The notes under the pieces: model-generated
Seen by the model: only the letters and a program-made list of their open reading frames with translations
The model's database searches: none
Told to the model about the DNA's origin: nothing
Source: Hypomesus transpacificus
Taxonomy: Eukaryota > Chordata > Actinopteri > Osmeriformes > Osmeridae
Assembly (NCBI RefSeq): GCF_021917145.1
Contig: NC_061071.1
Span: forward strand, 8,406,072-8,470,071
Direction: 5' to 3'
DNA: 64,000 bases
Program-made: the position numbers and the translations under genes
In this document: positions 12,301 through 46,664 of the stretch, piece by piece
Layout of the letters: the number at the start of each line of letters is the position of its first letter
Position numbering within the stretch: the stretch's first letter is position 1

Positions 12301-13394
12301 TTCCACCTTCACTCACATTGAGGATATCCACTAGCTTAATGAAGTTCTTGCCTATGAGTTTGGGAATGCGGGTGTCTTGCTCAAAGAAAATCAGCTCCAA
12401 ATCAAGCTGCTGAACATCACTGGCCCCCGAGGAGTTTTCGATGTCACATGGAATCTTTCCAACCCCCCCCCCAAAAAAAAGTTCATTATGTTGAGGGTAC
12501 ACACACAGGACCGTTGTAGAATGTTGTCTTAATGACAACGCTGGCATCCATTTAAACATTGATTATACACTATCAATGTTTAGGCTATACTGGGACAGGC
12601 CATGTGAAAGTAAATGTCAAAGATGATGAATAATCACTTCCACTCAAACACAAGTTAAAGGCCTACAGTACCTTTATGGAGAAGTACTTCCACTCATTGA
12701 AGCTGAGGGGGAACGGTGAGTTTTCGGCCTTGGGGTCCTTGTAGAGTTGCAGCATGGTGCACTTCATTGTTAACCCTACACTCAACCTCACAATGCCCCG
12801 GGTGCCTTTCTTTATAAAAGTAGCTGAAGACATACCTACCATTAAGAAAAAAAAATATGTTCTTGTATCAATAACCATAATGTTGTTTTTATTCCATATT
12901 AATGTTAAGAATGAAGGATACAGCTCTTGAAATCCCAGCAGTGTTTGACATGAATTGTCAAACACCCCGCCTGTGGACCAAATGAGATGCTCTACATGCT
13001 ATTAATCATTACCTTTTTACTAACAGGGCTAATATCAAATCCAATTTTCATCTCTAAATCCTAGCTAAAGCCTAAACCTCAAAATCACCGGTGCGCAATT
13101 GGGAGTCGGGTGTGATTGAACATCCGCAGTTGTGTCGTCGTCATCATCCTCTTCTTTCTCAGTTTGTCTGCTCTTTGTCCAAAGCTGGAAGAGTGGACAA
13201 TAATTTTGAACAGTATACCTACCTAGTAGGACAGTTTGAACATTTACGTACAGAGATATGATGCGTCTAACGAAAACAAAAAAACATTCGTTTTGAACGC
13301 TATTAACCTTCGCAAAGCCACGGGTTGCGAGTGAAATATCACGTCCAGATGTTGATAAAGCAAGTGATTTATCGGTGACCGGAGCGATATCCAT
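9400..13394 (-). CDS. c2cd6: C2-domain protein, probable C2CD6/CATSPERT (CatSper subunit tau)
   Basis: If correctly named, this is an accessory subunit of the sperm CatSper calcium channel complex in the flagellum. Exon model (minus strand): 13308-13394, 13089-13184, 12922-12970, 12672-12823, 12317-12454, 12154-12177 (24 nt microexon), 12003-12071, 11818-11909, 11509-11652, 11181-11310, 11009-11093, 10797-10849, 9400-10707. They total 2427 nt, or 808 residues, and phases agree throughout. A C2-like fold is read across exons 3-7: CLTIHVKHCWDFK, then GIVRLSVGLTMKCT, FNEWKYFSIK, LDLELIFFEQD and VMVYGSLGYGYSHQ. The final 1.3 kb exon is Ser/Pro-rich, low in complexity, and ends DYFGKM. The intron after 10797 has a GC donor. 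An alternative acceptor would start exon 4 at 12835. The naming rests on recalled similarity to C2CD6 and on its linkage to STRADB, TRAK2 and NBEAL1, as in human. Another C2 protein is possible. Confidence 0.62.
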
Positions 13395-16300
13395 CACAAA
13401 AAAAAACCCCAAATTATTGACCCCCATACATTTTGGTCATGCAGCATCAATAATTTCTACTTTTCTAATGCAAGAACGTTGAACGCGTTAAGTGTTTCAG
13501 AGTAGGCTATTTTTGGGAATATATCTAGCAAGTGAAGAAGTTCAAGGTAGCACTCAAACAAAAACAATTCCATTTAATGTGCGAAGCGTTTCTCGCGCAC
13601 TTGGTCTTTTGATTGTCACGGTTGTTTGTGACACCTGGTGGCCGTGGAAAAACATGACTACGTCCATTTCTCTCTGAGTTCACAACACTAAATATCACTT
13701 TCACCAACCACAACACTTAATTATTAAATTGACAAGACTTTAATGATCATATTCCACTTGTATACAAAGCAGTTTGTCTGTACAGACCAGGGAGACATTT
13801 AAAACAATTTAGTACCTGGAAAGTGCAAAAAAGTACATTTCAAATACACTGAAATAAAAATCATGCTGTACATCATATTTGTATTATAAATAATCACAGA
13901 TATACACACATCAATTTGGTGACAGTCACAGAAAAAAGCAGCTAAGTTAAGACACAAAATAGTATTTTCTGATTTATTCAATTTTGTTTCAAAGTCCTTA
14001 ATTCATGGTTCCCATAGAAACTAGAGTATGATTGTGGAATGCTGCAGGTTTGACATCCTGACCGGATACAGAGTTACATAAGGCAAAGGCACTCCATTAG
14101 TTTCAGTGGTGGAAGTTTTAAAACATTTTGACAGTGGTCTTGTCTGACAGACAAACTAGGTTGGACAAACAACGGCTTTTTAAACATCCTTAAAAACCCT
14201 CAAGTATGCATTTGAACATTCCACCCCCCCCCAAAAAAAAACTAAACAAAAACATTTTCAAACAATTAAAAGGACACATGTTGGTCAACTGCCAGCTCAA
14301 GGGAGATAGTTGAAAACGGGCACTTTAAAAGAGAGGAACAAACCAACCAACAAGCCAAATTAAACAACCCCACTGATCAGCTGTGTGAATCTACACCTGG
14401 CTTTGAATCACTGGCGACAAGATGCTGCACTCAATTCTAAAAGACCAGGACCACCTTGCCTTAAATGTTGGTTCATCCAGACATCATAAACAATGACAAT
14501 GTGATAAAGAATTTGGCATAAAACCCAACACAAGCGCACACACACAAGTATGCACTGAAACCTCGCAAGGCCATACGCTGTAGGATGTGTGTTTATTTTG
14601 TAATAAAACTAAACTAAATGGTACTCTCAAAAATCAAACTCTGAAATGGTAGGATGTGGCCAATCATGAGTTAGGAGAGAGACACTTGAGAGGTGATAGT
14701 CGTATTTGAAGGCAGCTGATAGGTGTGTCCCATGACTGACTGTTTTATCCTCCAATCATATTGTCCCTGTCAGAAACTAGGAAGACTAATGTGTTGGTCA
14801 GCCTCATTAAGAGAGGCTGGAATGTACCATTCAGTCACTACTGTATTGCTGTAACACTGACATCTCAGAAAGCCCTTAAAAAAAATCCCCCCACCTGTTT
14901 TGGGTAGATGGTCCCAACCATCAGTAGAGTTTGTCAGGAGGTGTACACCACAGAAATATTTGCATGCAGCTACCAAATACACGCAACTGTCCAAACCGAC
15001 CCACCCTTCTCCATAAATAAAACACAGATTCAAGTACATGTGAAACATTCTAGGATGAATCTATTGAGTTCGACCATAGCCTTGCCCATCCGGGTGACAA
15101 CACAAATGTAGTGAGTCTACGCGGTCTACGCTGCTTAGCTCGCAGTACGTGACAGTGTCGTGTTCGTGTCAGTGAGCGACGGCCTGTGTGCTGCCCCCTA
15201 GTGACGGCAGCAGCACGTCATCTCTGTGTGGGGTCCCACTGCACCAGCGGCTGTCTGCAAACACACGGAGGAGGGGGGAGCCTGCCTGGGGCCGAGTGCT
15301 ACCGTGAGACATGGCGGGTTTTTACGTGCGCCATGCGTGTTCTCAATCTGCGGCCTCTCCAACGGTGGTTTCCCCATCTCACGATTCGCTAGCCAACAAG
15401 ACGGGGTGACCGACAGGACGCGGGCTACGAAAGCTACGGTCATCTGGGGCCAAACATGCCGTGTGAATGCAACAGAGCTCACCAGACACACACACACACT
15501 GGTGACGACAAACCTATATTCACCAGTAACAGAAGTACACACAGAGCAAAAAACTAAAAAAGAAAAAGAAAAAAAAACATAAAAACACATGGCTAAGAAC
15601 CCAGAGAGCCCGCTAGTAGGGTTAAGCACAACCCTACTACTGCATACTGCGGCATGTCTCCAGGCTGCACTGGCAGACTGACAGGACTGGAAGGCAAACC
15701 AAGGAAAAAAAATACAAAATAAAAACAAAAAAGGCCACAATGTGAAACAACAAACACGGAGAGTGCCACAAAAACACGCACGCACACACATACCGCAGGG
15801 GGCCAAAACACATAGCCCCCCCCGCCCCCCCCACCTCACGGGACATCCTCCTCCAGTAGTTGAGCTTGAGGATCAAGAGAGGCAGGGCTCTGTGAGGGCC
15901 TGTGAGGTGAAGGGGGACTGCAGCATGTGTGTGTGTGTGTGTGTTGTGTCTCTGGATAAGGACCTGGCTTCTCAGTGAGAGCCTCTGACCTGGCCAGAGG
16001 TGACGGTGATGATGGTAAGGAGGAAGGTGCTAGAAGGACAGGGTTGACCATGAGTGGTAGTGTGGAGGGGTGAGGAGAGTGTGTGTGTGGACAGGTTGGG
16101 AAGTGAAAGTACAAAAGGGGTAGTGGTGGTGAAGGAGGCAGGAGGGGGGGGGGGGGGGGTCAGAACCTCAGCGCCTGCGCTAGTCGGTTTATCCTCGCCT
16201 GCTCCAATACAGCCGCACTAACCCTGACACGCACAAAATCACACACACACATATATACAAACAAACACACACACACACACACTTACATGCAAACCTTTCC

Positions 16301-16490
16301 TATTACCGGCAGACTCCTGCTCTTTGGAAGAGGTCAGAGAAGGGAAGAGAGGAGGAGGTTCCGGAAACAGTCATCAGTCAATTGAATGAGGCATGACCCA
16401 ATCTGATTGGGAAGAATGTGGTGAGTGACAGGGCCACTCGGGCAGGGGCGGGGGGAGGTAGGAGTATGACAGGGCGGGGGTGGGGGGGGG
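13395..16490 (-). other. NBEAL1 3' UTR/intergenic stretch, no coding exon
   Basis: The 3.1 kb between the NBEAL1 stop and the C2CD6-like start shows no exon with protein similarity. Minus-strand AATAAA hexamers occur near 14591 and at 13973-13978 (TTTATT on plus). A long NBEAL1 3' UTR could therefore extend to about 13.7-14.6 kb. The rest holds (CA)n near 16260-16280 and poly-A/poly-G tracts. Confidence 0.45.
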
Positions 16491-38886
<22,396 letters not shown>

Positions 38887-40643
38887 TCTGCCCGATCCGT
38901 GGTGGGCTTCCACAGCATAGGCTGTTTTGCCTTTTACAGAGGTCAGTTCTCCGCATTCTTCATAGCTGCTCGATCTTCTACGGCTCACATCGCTCGTGAT
39001 CTTTACTATTTGGAATGTAGAAAAATACCACTATCCTTCCAATCGAAAAATCGCCTTTGTACAGGGAAAGGGGTGATTATATGCTTTTAAAAGAATCCCG
39101 TTGTAGTGTTGATAAACAGAACTTTGTAATGTTATTCCGTCGTAAATGATGCATCCCAGGATGACTCGATCATAGTCAGGCTCGTCTTTCGTGTGGGTTT
39201 CTACAATACACAGGAACTGCACTTCGTCCTCCAGTCAGGAGTGCCACTTTGACTCTTCCTCTCTGCCCCTCCTGTAGGCTGTCGACAAAACGTGTAATAA
39301 GCACACGACAATGTACACACATTACTCTCATGCTGGAAATACGTCTATCTGCTTATTAAAGACTAGCGCCACTAGCTTTTAAGTCTAGCTGGTCTGTAGG
39401 CTACTGCAGCCAGATCAGCCCACTTGCCTTAGCAGACTGGCAAGAAAACCCACCCACTAAATGAAACGCATACTCTTTTTTTTCTTATCAAACTGCTAGA
39501 AAATGTATATATAAAGCGAGAAGTTTTCGACCACCAAGAGGTCACTAGAAAATGTATAACTAACTGTTAAGAACGATTGTCTTACCAGGCTCGTGTCTGT
39601 CAAAATGACAAATTCTCCTCTCCTTCTCATGTGACACACAACGCATTCGTAGATTTGCTTGACCCAGCCCAGTGACAACAATTAAAACAAATAATCTACT
39701 TCTCAAGTTACACAATAACAAAATGTTACCACTTTGATATACATCAAGTGTAAGACCACCTGAGACAACAATCCACTCCTGAACCGAGATGGAAATAAAC
39801 AACTCACACTGACGTTCAGGAGTCTATAGTTGACTGTCTTCGTGGCTGTGACATCCGTGGATACAGTCCAGTCAACCTAAATCCTCAACGATTTAAAAAT
39901 AAAAGTCTCTCAATAAATAATTTTGTTGAATGTTTATGCTATTGTTGCATCGCAACTACATTAAACAAAATTGAAATGTTTAGTCAATTGTAATGTATGA
40001 TAAAACAGCCATGTATAACTATATATAAAGACATAGACTTGTGTTAAATAATGCTTCAATTTTATTTTGAAATGTAAATCGGCATTAGGACACATTTTCT
40101 TTTTTTTCTGAGGTGCAATGCTGCTGCTTTAACAAAGACATTTTAAACTTAGCAGGTCACAACTTTGTGACAGTTGTTCTGATAGTGACTTTTAACCTGG
40201 AACGTTTCTTTATTTTATGAGAGTGAAGATGTGCACGGTCTAAAGGCTATGACGTTGGTTGTATTTTAGTTGTTGGGCTGCAAGTTTTACGACAGTTATT
40301 GTTCCTTTACGTTGCCGATGTGGAGCACGGGTCGTTAAGGGCGGGGCTTGGTTGCGAAGGACCCCAGCCCAAAGGTTTGGTCTCACTTGACTGACACCAT
40401 TTAATATACAGACTATTAATTAAATAATTCCCTTTAATTAGATAGACAGATTTCATACAAGTAGTGAGAACCAATGTATCCATTCTATGCTTAACTGTTC
40501 ATCCATTCTTTATGCTCAATATTTTGTCTTTGGCAATTAAATCACATTGCACTCAAAATATAACCCATGGTAGACATGCTTTACCAAGAAATGCATTCAA
40601 ATAAACAAAACATCAAAACTGATTGTGTGGAGAGTGGCCCAGG
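38887..40643. other. NBEAL1 5' flank and CNBD2 3' flank
   Basis: The 1.76 kb holds no coding exon. It is AT-rich from 39.3 kb onward. A minus-strand AATAAA (TTTATT at 40209-40214) could serve CNBD2, about 430 bases after its stop. The NBEAL1 promoter should lie just right of 38886, but no TATA box or clear CpG cluster is apparent. Confidence 0.4.
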
Positions 40644-43600
40644 CTAACTGTTTGTGTGCTTCTTCTGCTGGTGGAACCGAGAGGGACCAGCATCAGCCTG
40701 CTGGGGTTTAGATGCCTTTGGCTCCACCTGGTGGGGTAGCAGGTCCTGCATGACGCCGTTCTTGAAATCCTTCCAGTGACCACGCTCCATGAAAAAGGTG
40801 CAAAGCTCCTCATCACTGTAAGCGCAAACATCCACACACGCTTCACTGCATGTTTCTGGCAGAACGGAGCGTTGTCCGTCTCCGTGACAACAGGAATGCT
40901 TCGTGTCTCACCTCGGGTAGGTCTTCTGAAGAGCCTCCAGTTTTTTCAGGGTGGTGTCATCCACATGCTCATCAAAGCGTGTCTTCTCCATTCGCAGGAT
41001 CTCCACACTGCGACTGACTAGAACGAACCTGCGGCAGTCTCTCTGCTTCTGGGGCATCAGGTACTGATTCAAACCCTACCCCCCCCCCCCCCCACACACA
41101 CACACACACACACACAATAGATATGTCATGCTATAAATCAACCAGATTCTCTCCAAATATTCCTGAGACAATGCATCGTACAAATGTGCTGCCCTGGCAG
41201 AGGTTGTCGACGAGGAAACAAGCAACTTTAGGCACATCCGCCGGGAGGCCTCTGGAGGGAGACGGGAAGTTTGTCATGACTGTGTTGTCAGAGAGGCTGA
41301 GGAACAAGAAGAGAAACAAAAGCATTGGATATCTTCCGTTAAGCCGTGGAAAAAAGCTATGTGAAAGATCTGAACAGCTCAGAGCACTGGAGGACAGAGG
41401 GCACCATGGGTTCCCAGGATGGAGAGGATATTACCACTGCTGTGTCTGTACGTCCTTAGGGTGGCCAGGCCGTCGGTTACATTTGGCTTGATTCTCGCGC
41501 ACTGCAGTTCACAAAGGGAAAATCAATTAGCTCTCTTCCTGTTGACCATTCGTCAATGTGTCTTCCCGTCAGTGTGTGTGTGTGTGTGTTCCATTTCCAT
41601 ACTTGTCTGTTGGTGCTGTTTGAGAAGCTGTCTGTAGGTCCTGCAGGACTTGAGATCCACCATTCTCAGCACATCACACTGGCCCTTAAACAGGTGGCAC
41701 AACACTACAATACCTCTCCCATAGAAACTATATTAATACAATACTGTACTGCAAATAACTCCTCTATTACCTTGCCAATGAAAATGATGTCGCCCAAGTC
41801 ATTAGTGTCCTTGACAATCACACGACCATACCGGATCTGTTGTGTTTTGGAGTGGTCTGCCATCATCTCAATGAGAGAGGATGACCAGGAAGACACAACC
41901 TCGACTGACCTGTTTGTGTGTGTGTGTGTGTGTATGTATGGGTGTTTGTGTGTGTGTGAGAGAGCAATAGGATCAGATGGAAAGAGAAATGAACGAGAGC
42001 AAAAGTGCCCGTAAAACACATTGCCTAACTCGTGCCCTATAAATATTCGACAACCCCTAATGGCTCGTTCGTCCAAACCTGAAGTAGCTGAAGCGATAGT
42101 CAAACTCCCTCTTGAGCTCCACGTCCATTTTGTTCGCAAAGAAGTCCTCCTTGTCGATCACCATGAGCTCCGTCTCCTCCATGCACACCACCGTGGCGTT
42201 CCTCCTCAGGCCTTTGATCAAGGCCACGTCCTAAAACGTTCATCCCGTTACGCCCAATCCACGGCTGAGACCAGAGCGACACCGGCCACTGATTCGTTGT
42301 GACATCTCACCCCAAAGCTCATGCCCTTCCTTATCAGTATGGGCTCCTTGGTCAAGAACGCACTGGTGCCATCCTTGTCTTTGGTGATGGCCAGCAGGCC
42401 GGTGAAGATGAAGTAGAAGCTCTGTCCTAGATGGCCAATCCTGATCACCACCCTGCTGCGCTCCAGCCTACGGGGACACACGTGGCAGAATTACTTTCAC
42501 TGGGAAGGAGAGAGGAGGGAAGAGGAAAGGAGAGGACAGAAAAAAAGAACATAGAACGAAGGGAGACGAGACGAGGCGGGGAAAAAAATATCAAAGAAAA
42601 TGAGAAGAGAAAGGAAAAAAATGGAAGACATGAGCACACGAACGTGTGAGCTCCAGTGGTGTGACCCGGCCACACCTCTGGTAGCGGACCACCCTGGCCA
42701 GGAGGAGCTGCAAGGTGACGCTGTAGCGCCTGTAGAACTCCAACTCGCTCAGCATGTTGTGCAGCAGAGACACCTCGGCAACAGTACGGTGTTCCGGGGG
42801 CTTCCGCATGATCTCCACCAGCCTGACTGGAATCCTGTCCTGGAGGGACCCAGACCCAACACACAATAGAGACATCAGGGCAGTCACAGAAGCGACATGG
42901 CTGTGCTTAAGAAGTGCTTTCCTTAGGCCAAACTGTACCTCTTTCACTTTGAAGTGGTTCAGGTCAAAAACAAGGTTTTTACCCTGCAGATAAAGACATG
43001 AACTTGTCACATGAACGTTCAACATCCCCTGATATCCTTGACCGACGCTCACACACACACACACAAACACACACACAAACACACACACCGTTCCTATGGA
43101 CGGTCGATTGGTGAGGCTGTCAAAGAAGCTGAACTCCATGATGTAGCGGAAGTTGGAGTGGGCCATGAAGTAGCGGCACACGCGGCACATGAGGAGGATT
43201 GTCCTCACTGCACGCTTGAAGCGCATCAGGTTGGGGCCCTGAGCGTGGGGGGACTGGCGGGATGCTGGCTTCCCCGCATGCTGGAACCGTGTGAAACCTG
43301 TCGGCTGGGTCGGACGGAAGGATTGAGGGAGGAAAGATAACCACATAACACACACTGCCTGCTTTAATACCAAGGCCCAAAATAAATACTTCTTTGTCAT
43401 TTTGTAGGTCATGGATAAGCTAAGTGTTTGGATATAAAGCTCATTTGAGCTGATTGTGTGAATGACTGTGTACATGTGTGCATATCCAAGGAGAGTTGAC
43501 CTCATCTTTACCTCATCTTGGTTCTCTTGCTGCGGGGTTTCTGCAAACTCAGACACTAATTAATGATCGTAACAATATGAAACACATCTGTCTGCAGATG

Positions 43601-43665
43601 TAACTAACTAATATTCACTAAAGATGGGTTCCCTTGAAGGTCTTACCTTGAGAAGAGTTCTCCAT
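40644..43665 (-). CDS. cnbd2: CNBD2, cyclic nucleotide-binding domain protein 2
   Basis: Family members bind cyclic nucleotides; mouse CNBD2 (CRIS) is needed for normal sperm flagellum shape and movement. Exons: 43647-43665, 43512-43540, 43089-43297, 42939-42983, 42676-42839, 42311-42467, 42079-42230, 41771-41909, 41603-41684, 41435-41501, 41182-41296, 40912-41075, 40644-40815. The first nucleotide-binding fold is clear: SFYFIFTGLLAITKDKDGTS, then ILIRKGMSFG, then ATVVCMEETELMVIDKEDFF and MDVELKREFDYRF. A second, weaker one follows (IRYGRVIVKDTNDLGDIIFI; DVLRMVDLKSCRTYRQLL). These closely match the remembered human CNBD2 pattern. The phosphate-binding arginine of true cAMP sites (FGE...RRA type) is only partly kept (GLRRNATV). 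The N-terminal junction between 43512 and 43297 does not keep phase, so an exon is missing or one boundary is wrong. The exon 41182-41296 is less certain. Confidence 0.82.
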
Positions 43666-44810
43666 AGTGCAATGATATACAGTACAGCTCTTCAGTCAAA
43701 TCAAAACAAATCTGGAATCCAACATTCTACAAGAGTCTATGATGTCACTAACTAATTTGTAAGGGTAACAGCAGTAAACTGTTGATAGGCGGTACCAACA
43801 ACGCCCGATGATGTCCCCTAAAACTAAGTGTTTCCACTAAGTGTTCTTAGTTCAGAAGTATTGCGTGTTATTTCTGACATTTCACACACTTTTTAAGTCA
43901 GAGGAAAGGGTTCTTTAAATCAAACACCAATTGTTATAGAAATATAATGAATATACTGTATTTATAATGCTGCTTCTAAGGCTCATAAAGTTAACCTGTT
44001 TGATATGTACTTTAAACCACATTAGAGGTCTCATACACAGTATAACCACAGTCACGGATCAACATTGTCATGAACATTACACAGGTTTCAGTACAAATAA
44101 TACATGTTCCGTTCCATACATGAATGACTAAGAGGCAGTGTTGGATAGGTTGGTCACAAAGCACAGTATGGTAGTGTTCTTATCTAGGAGAACAGGCATG
44201 TCACTGGTACCAAGGAGAGGGAGATTATCTTTACCTTAGGAAGAACGTATTGTACATGTAATACTCGCGTTTCACATATCAGCCCTCGTGTCTGCATTCC
44301 TTCCCTTAATCAAACCCTTTTTTTCCCCTTACCCCGTTAACTCCCTCCCCTAACTCTCGAGGTACCCCACTTTCACAGTCTTATAACATATCATGTTTCA
44401 CATTACACGTTGTTATTCAGATATGCACAGGGAGTGTTTATTAAGAGTCCAGTGATTGGTCTTCTTCCACTAAGGGGGGTGTGTCCCACCAGTTGATTAT
44501 TGTTTTCATCATTGTTATTGATTGGCAGACATGCCCCCTGGCATTGAGATCCTCATTGGTCGATCCAGGCAGAGCTGGATCTTGTTTCCAGTGCTCCTCG
44601 TCACCTTGGCAATCCAAACAGTATATCTGAGTTTCAAAACAAATACAAAAAAACTACAAAACGAGTAGAAAGGCTCAGAGTGGTGGGTATACGGTCAGTT
44701 TTAAACACAGTAGAAAGGTTTGGGCTCGCTGTTTTTTTGATTGTCTTGAGATGGGCTCAGTTATCAGGTGTCAGAGACTTTGGGAAGGGGGATGGGGGTC
44801 CTGGTGGCAT
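43666..44810. other. CNBD2 5' flank and STRADB 3' UTR
   Basis: There is no coding exon. A minus-strand AATAAA (TTTATT at 44437-44442) about 370 bases past the STRADB stop is a plausible poly(A) signal. The part near 43666 would hold the CNBD2 promoter. Confidence 0.45.
44437..44442 (-). promoter_or_regulatory. Candidate STRADB poly(A) signal
   Basis: AATAAA on the minus strand, about 370 bases after the STRADB stop codon. Confidence 0.4.
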
Positions 44811-45045
44811 TTAGGAGAAATCCCACATCCCTTCTGTGGGGTCGGTTGTGGGGACGGTCGGGATGTGGCAGGATGGGGTGGGGGGGCAGGAGACTGGGGG
44901 CTCGTCAGGGCTGGAGAGGGGCACGGCGGGGTACATGAGACTGAGGAAGGAGTCACGGGTATGCCTCTTTACCTGCACACAGGAAACAGGAGAGAGTTCA
45001 AATAAAAGTAGTCAAACACCAGTTCCAGTGTAGTCAAACACAACA

Positions 45046-45132
<87 letters not shown>

Positions 45133-45166
45133 AAAGAAAGACAAACAGAGAGAGAAAGACAGACAG

Positions 45167-45224
<58 letters not shown>

Positions 45225-46591
45225 TGTGTGTATATGGTGAGACCCACCTGCTTGAAGAAGGCATGGGACAACAGTGCGGAGGCAGAGGGTCTATGGAACA
45301 CAAAAACACCACACACACAAATCATATCTGGGCATGGAACTGTCACATAAAACAGTACTGTCGATCAGTATGATTACATGGGTCTGTGCGTGTGTGTTTC
45401 TGTGCATCTCTCTGTGTCTGTGTGTGCGTGTGTGTGCCAGGCTAACCTGCGTTCAGGCTGCTGCTGCAGACACAGCTGGACCAGGTTGTGCAGTGTGGCT
45501 GAGTGGTTCTTGGGCGCAGGGCTCTGGGGTCTCTCTGGGGCCGTGCGGGTCAGGCTCCCCATGGCGACGCTCTCCCCGATACCAGAGTCCACCCCGGAGC
45601 GGGACACCTTCAGCCCCCCCAGCTCCCCCAGGGGGAAGGGAGCCACGTCCAGCAGACAGCAGTGGGACCCCCTCAGCTTCTGGAGCAACATCTGACCCCC
45701 CGACACACATCTATCAGACGGTTGGAACCAAGCTGCTATGCCTCTTTGGCAAGGCCTTCATTCAGTCGGGATTGAATGCTATCATATCATACGATTGGCT
45801 GGTATCATTACCTGAGTTGGGGGCATGTCCTGGAATGGCACCCTGCCACTCACCAGCTCACAGACCACGATGCCCAAACTGTAGATGTCTGACTTCACCC
45901 CGTAACCATGGAGATCCTGGGGAGGGGGGGGGAGGGGGGGGGGAGCGAGTGTGAGGACGGCATGCGGGAGAGGTCAGTCCTCATCGTACTCTCGCTGTAC
46001 AAAACACGGTCCCTTCACGAAAAGGTCAAAGGAAGTCGGCGCGGAGCCGTCCCGCTGTTACAGACCTGTCTGAGCAGCTCCGGGCTGAGCCAGGGCAGCA
46101 GGGCGGGGCTGTGGTGAGGCATGTCGAACACGGCCCGCACCCTCTTCCCATCACGCATCATACTGTAAACACTGTGCAGCCCCGAGAGGTAGACACGCCC
46201 CTCACCAGACAGCAGGATGTGACTGGCCTTCAAGCCTCTGAGAGACAGAGAGAGACAGGGGGGGGGGGAGATGATGCACCTCTTAACAACTCCTGTGTAA
46301 TGCATTGTCTTCATTTAATAGAAGCTTTTATCCAAAATGACACGGGGGCGGGGGGGGGGAGATTTTATCCTGCAACCTCATTATCTGTAGGCCAATCTCA
46401 GTACCGCTGAGCTGTACCCGTGCCATGCGTCTCTCTAAGTGGGCTATTGCTCGCTGCCTGCGCTCACCTGTGGACGTAACCCATGTGGTGCATGTACTCC
46501 AGAGCCTTCAGGACTCCGTACAGGAGGTACGCTATCAGGGACTCACTCATCCCATCAGGGAAGCATGTCCTCAGCAGCGCATCTGCAGAAC

Positions 46592-46664
<73 letters not shown>

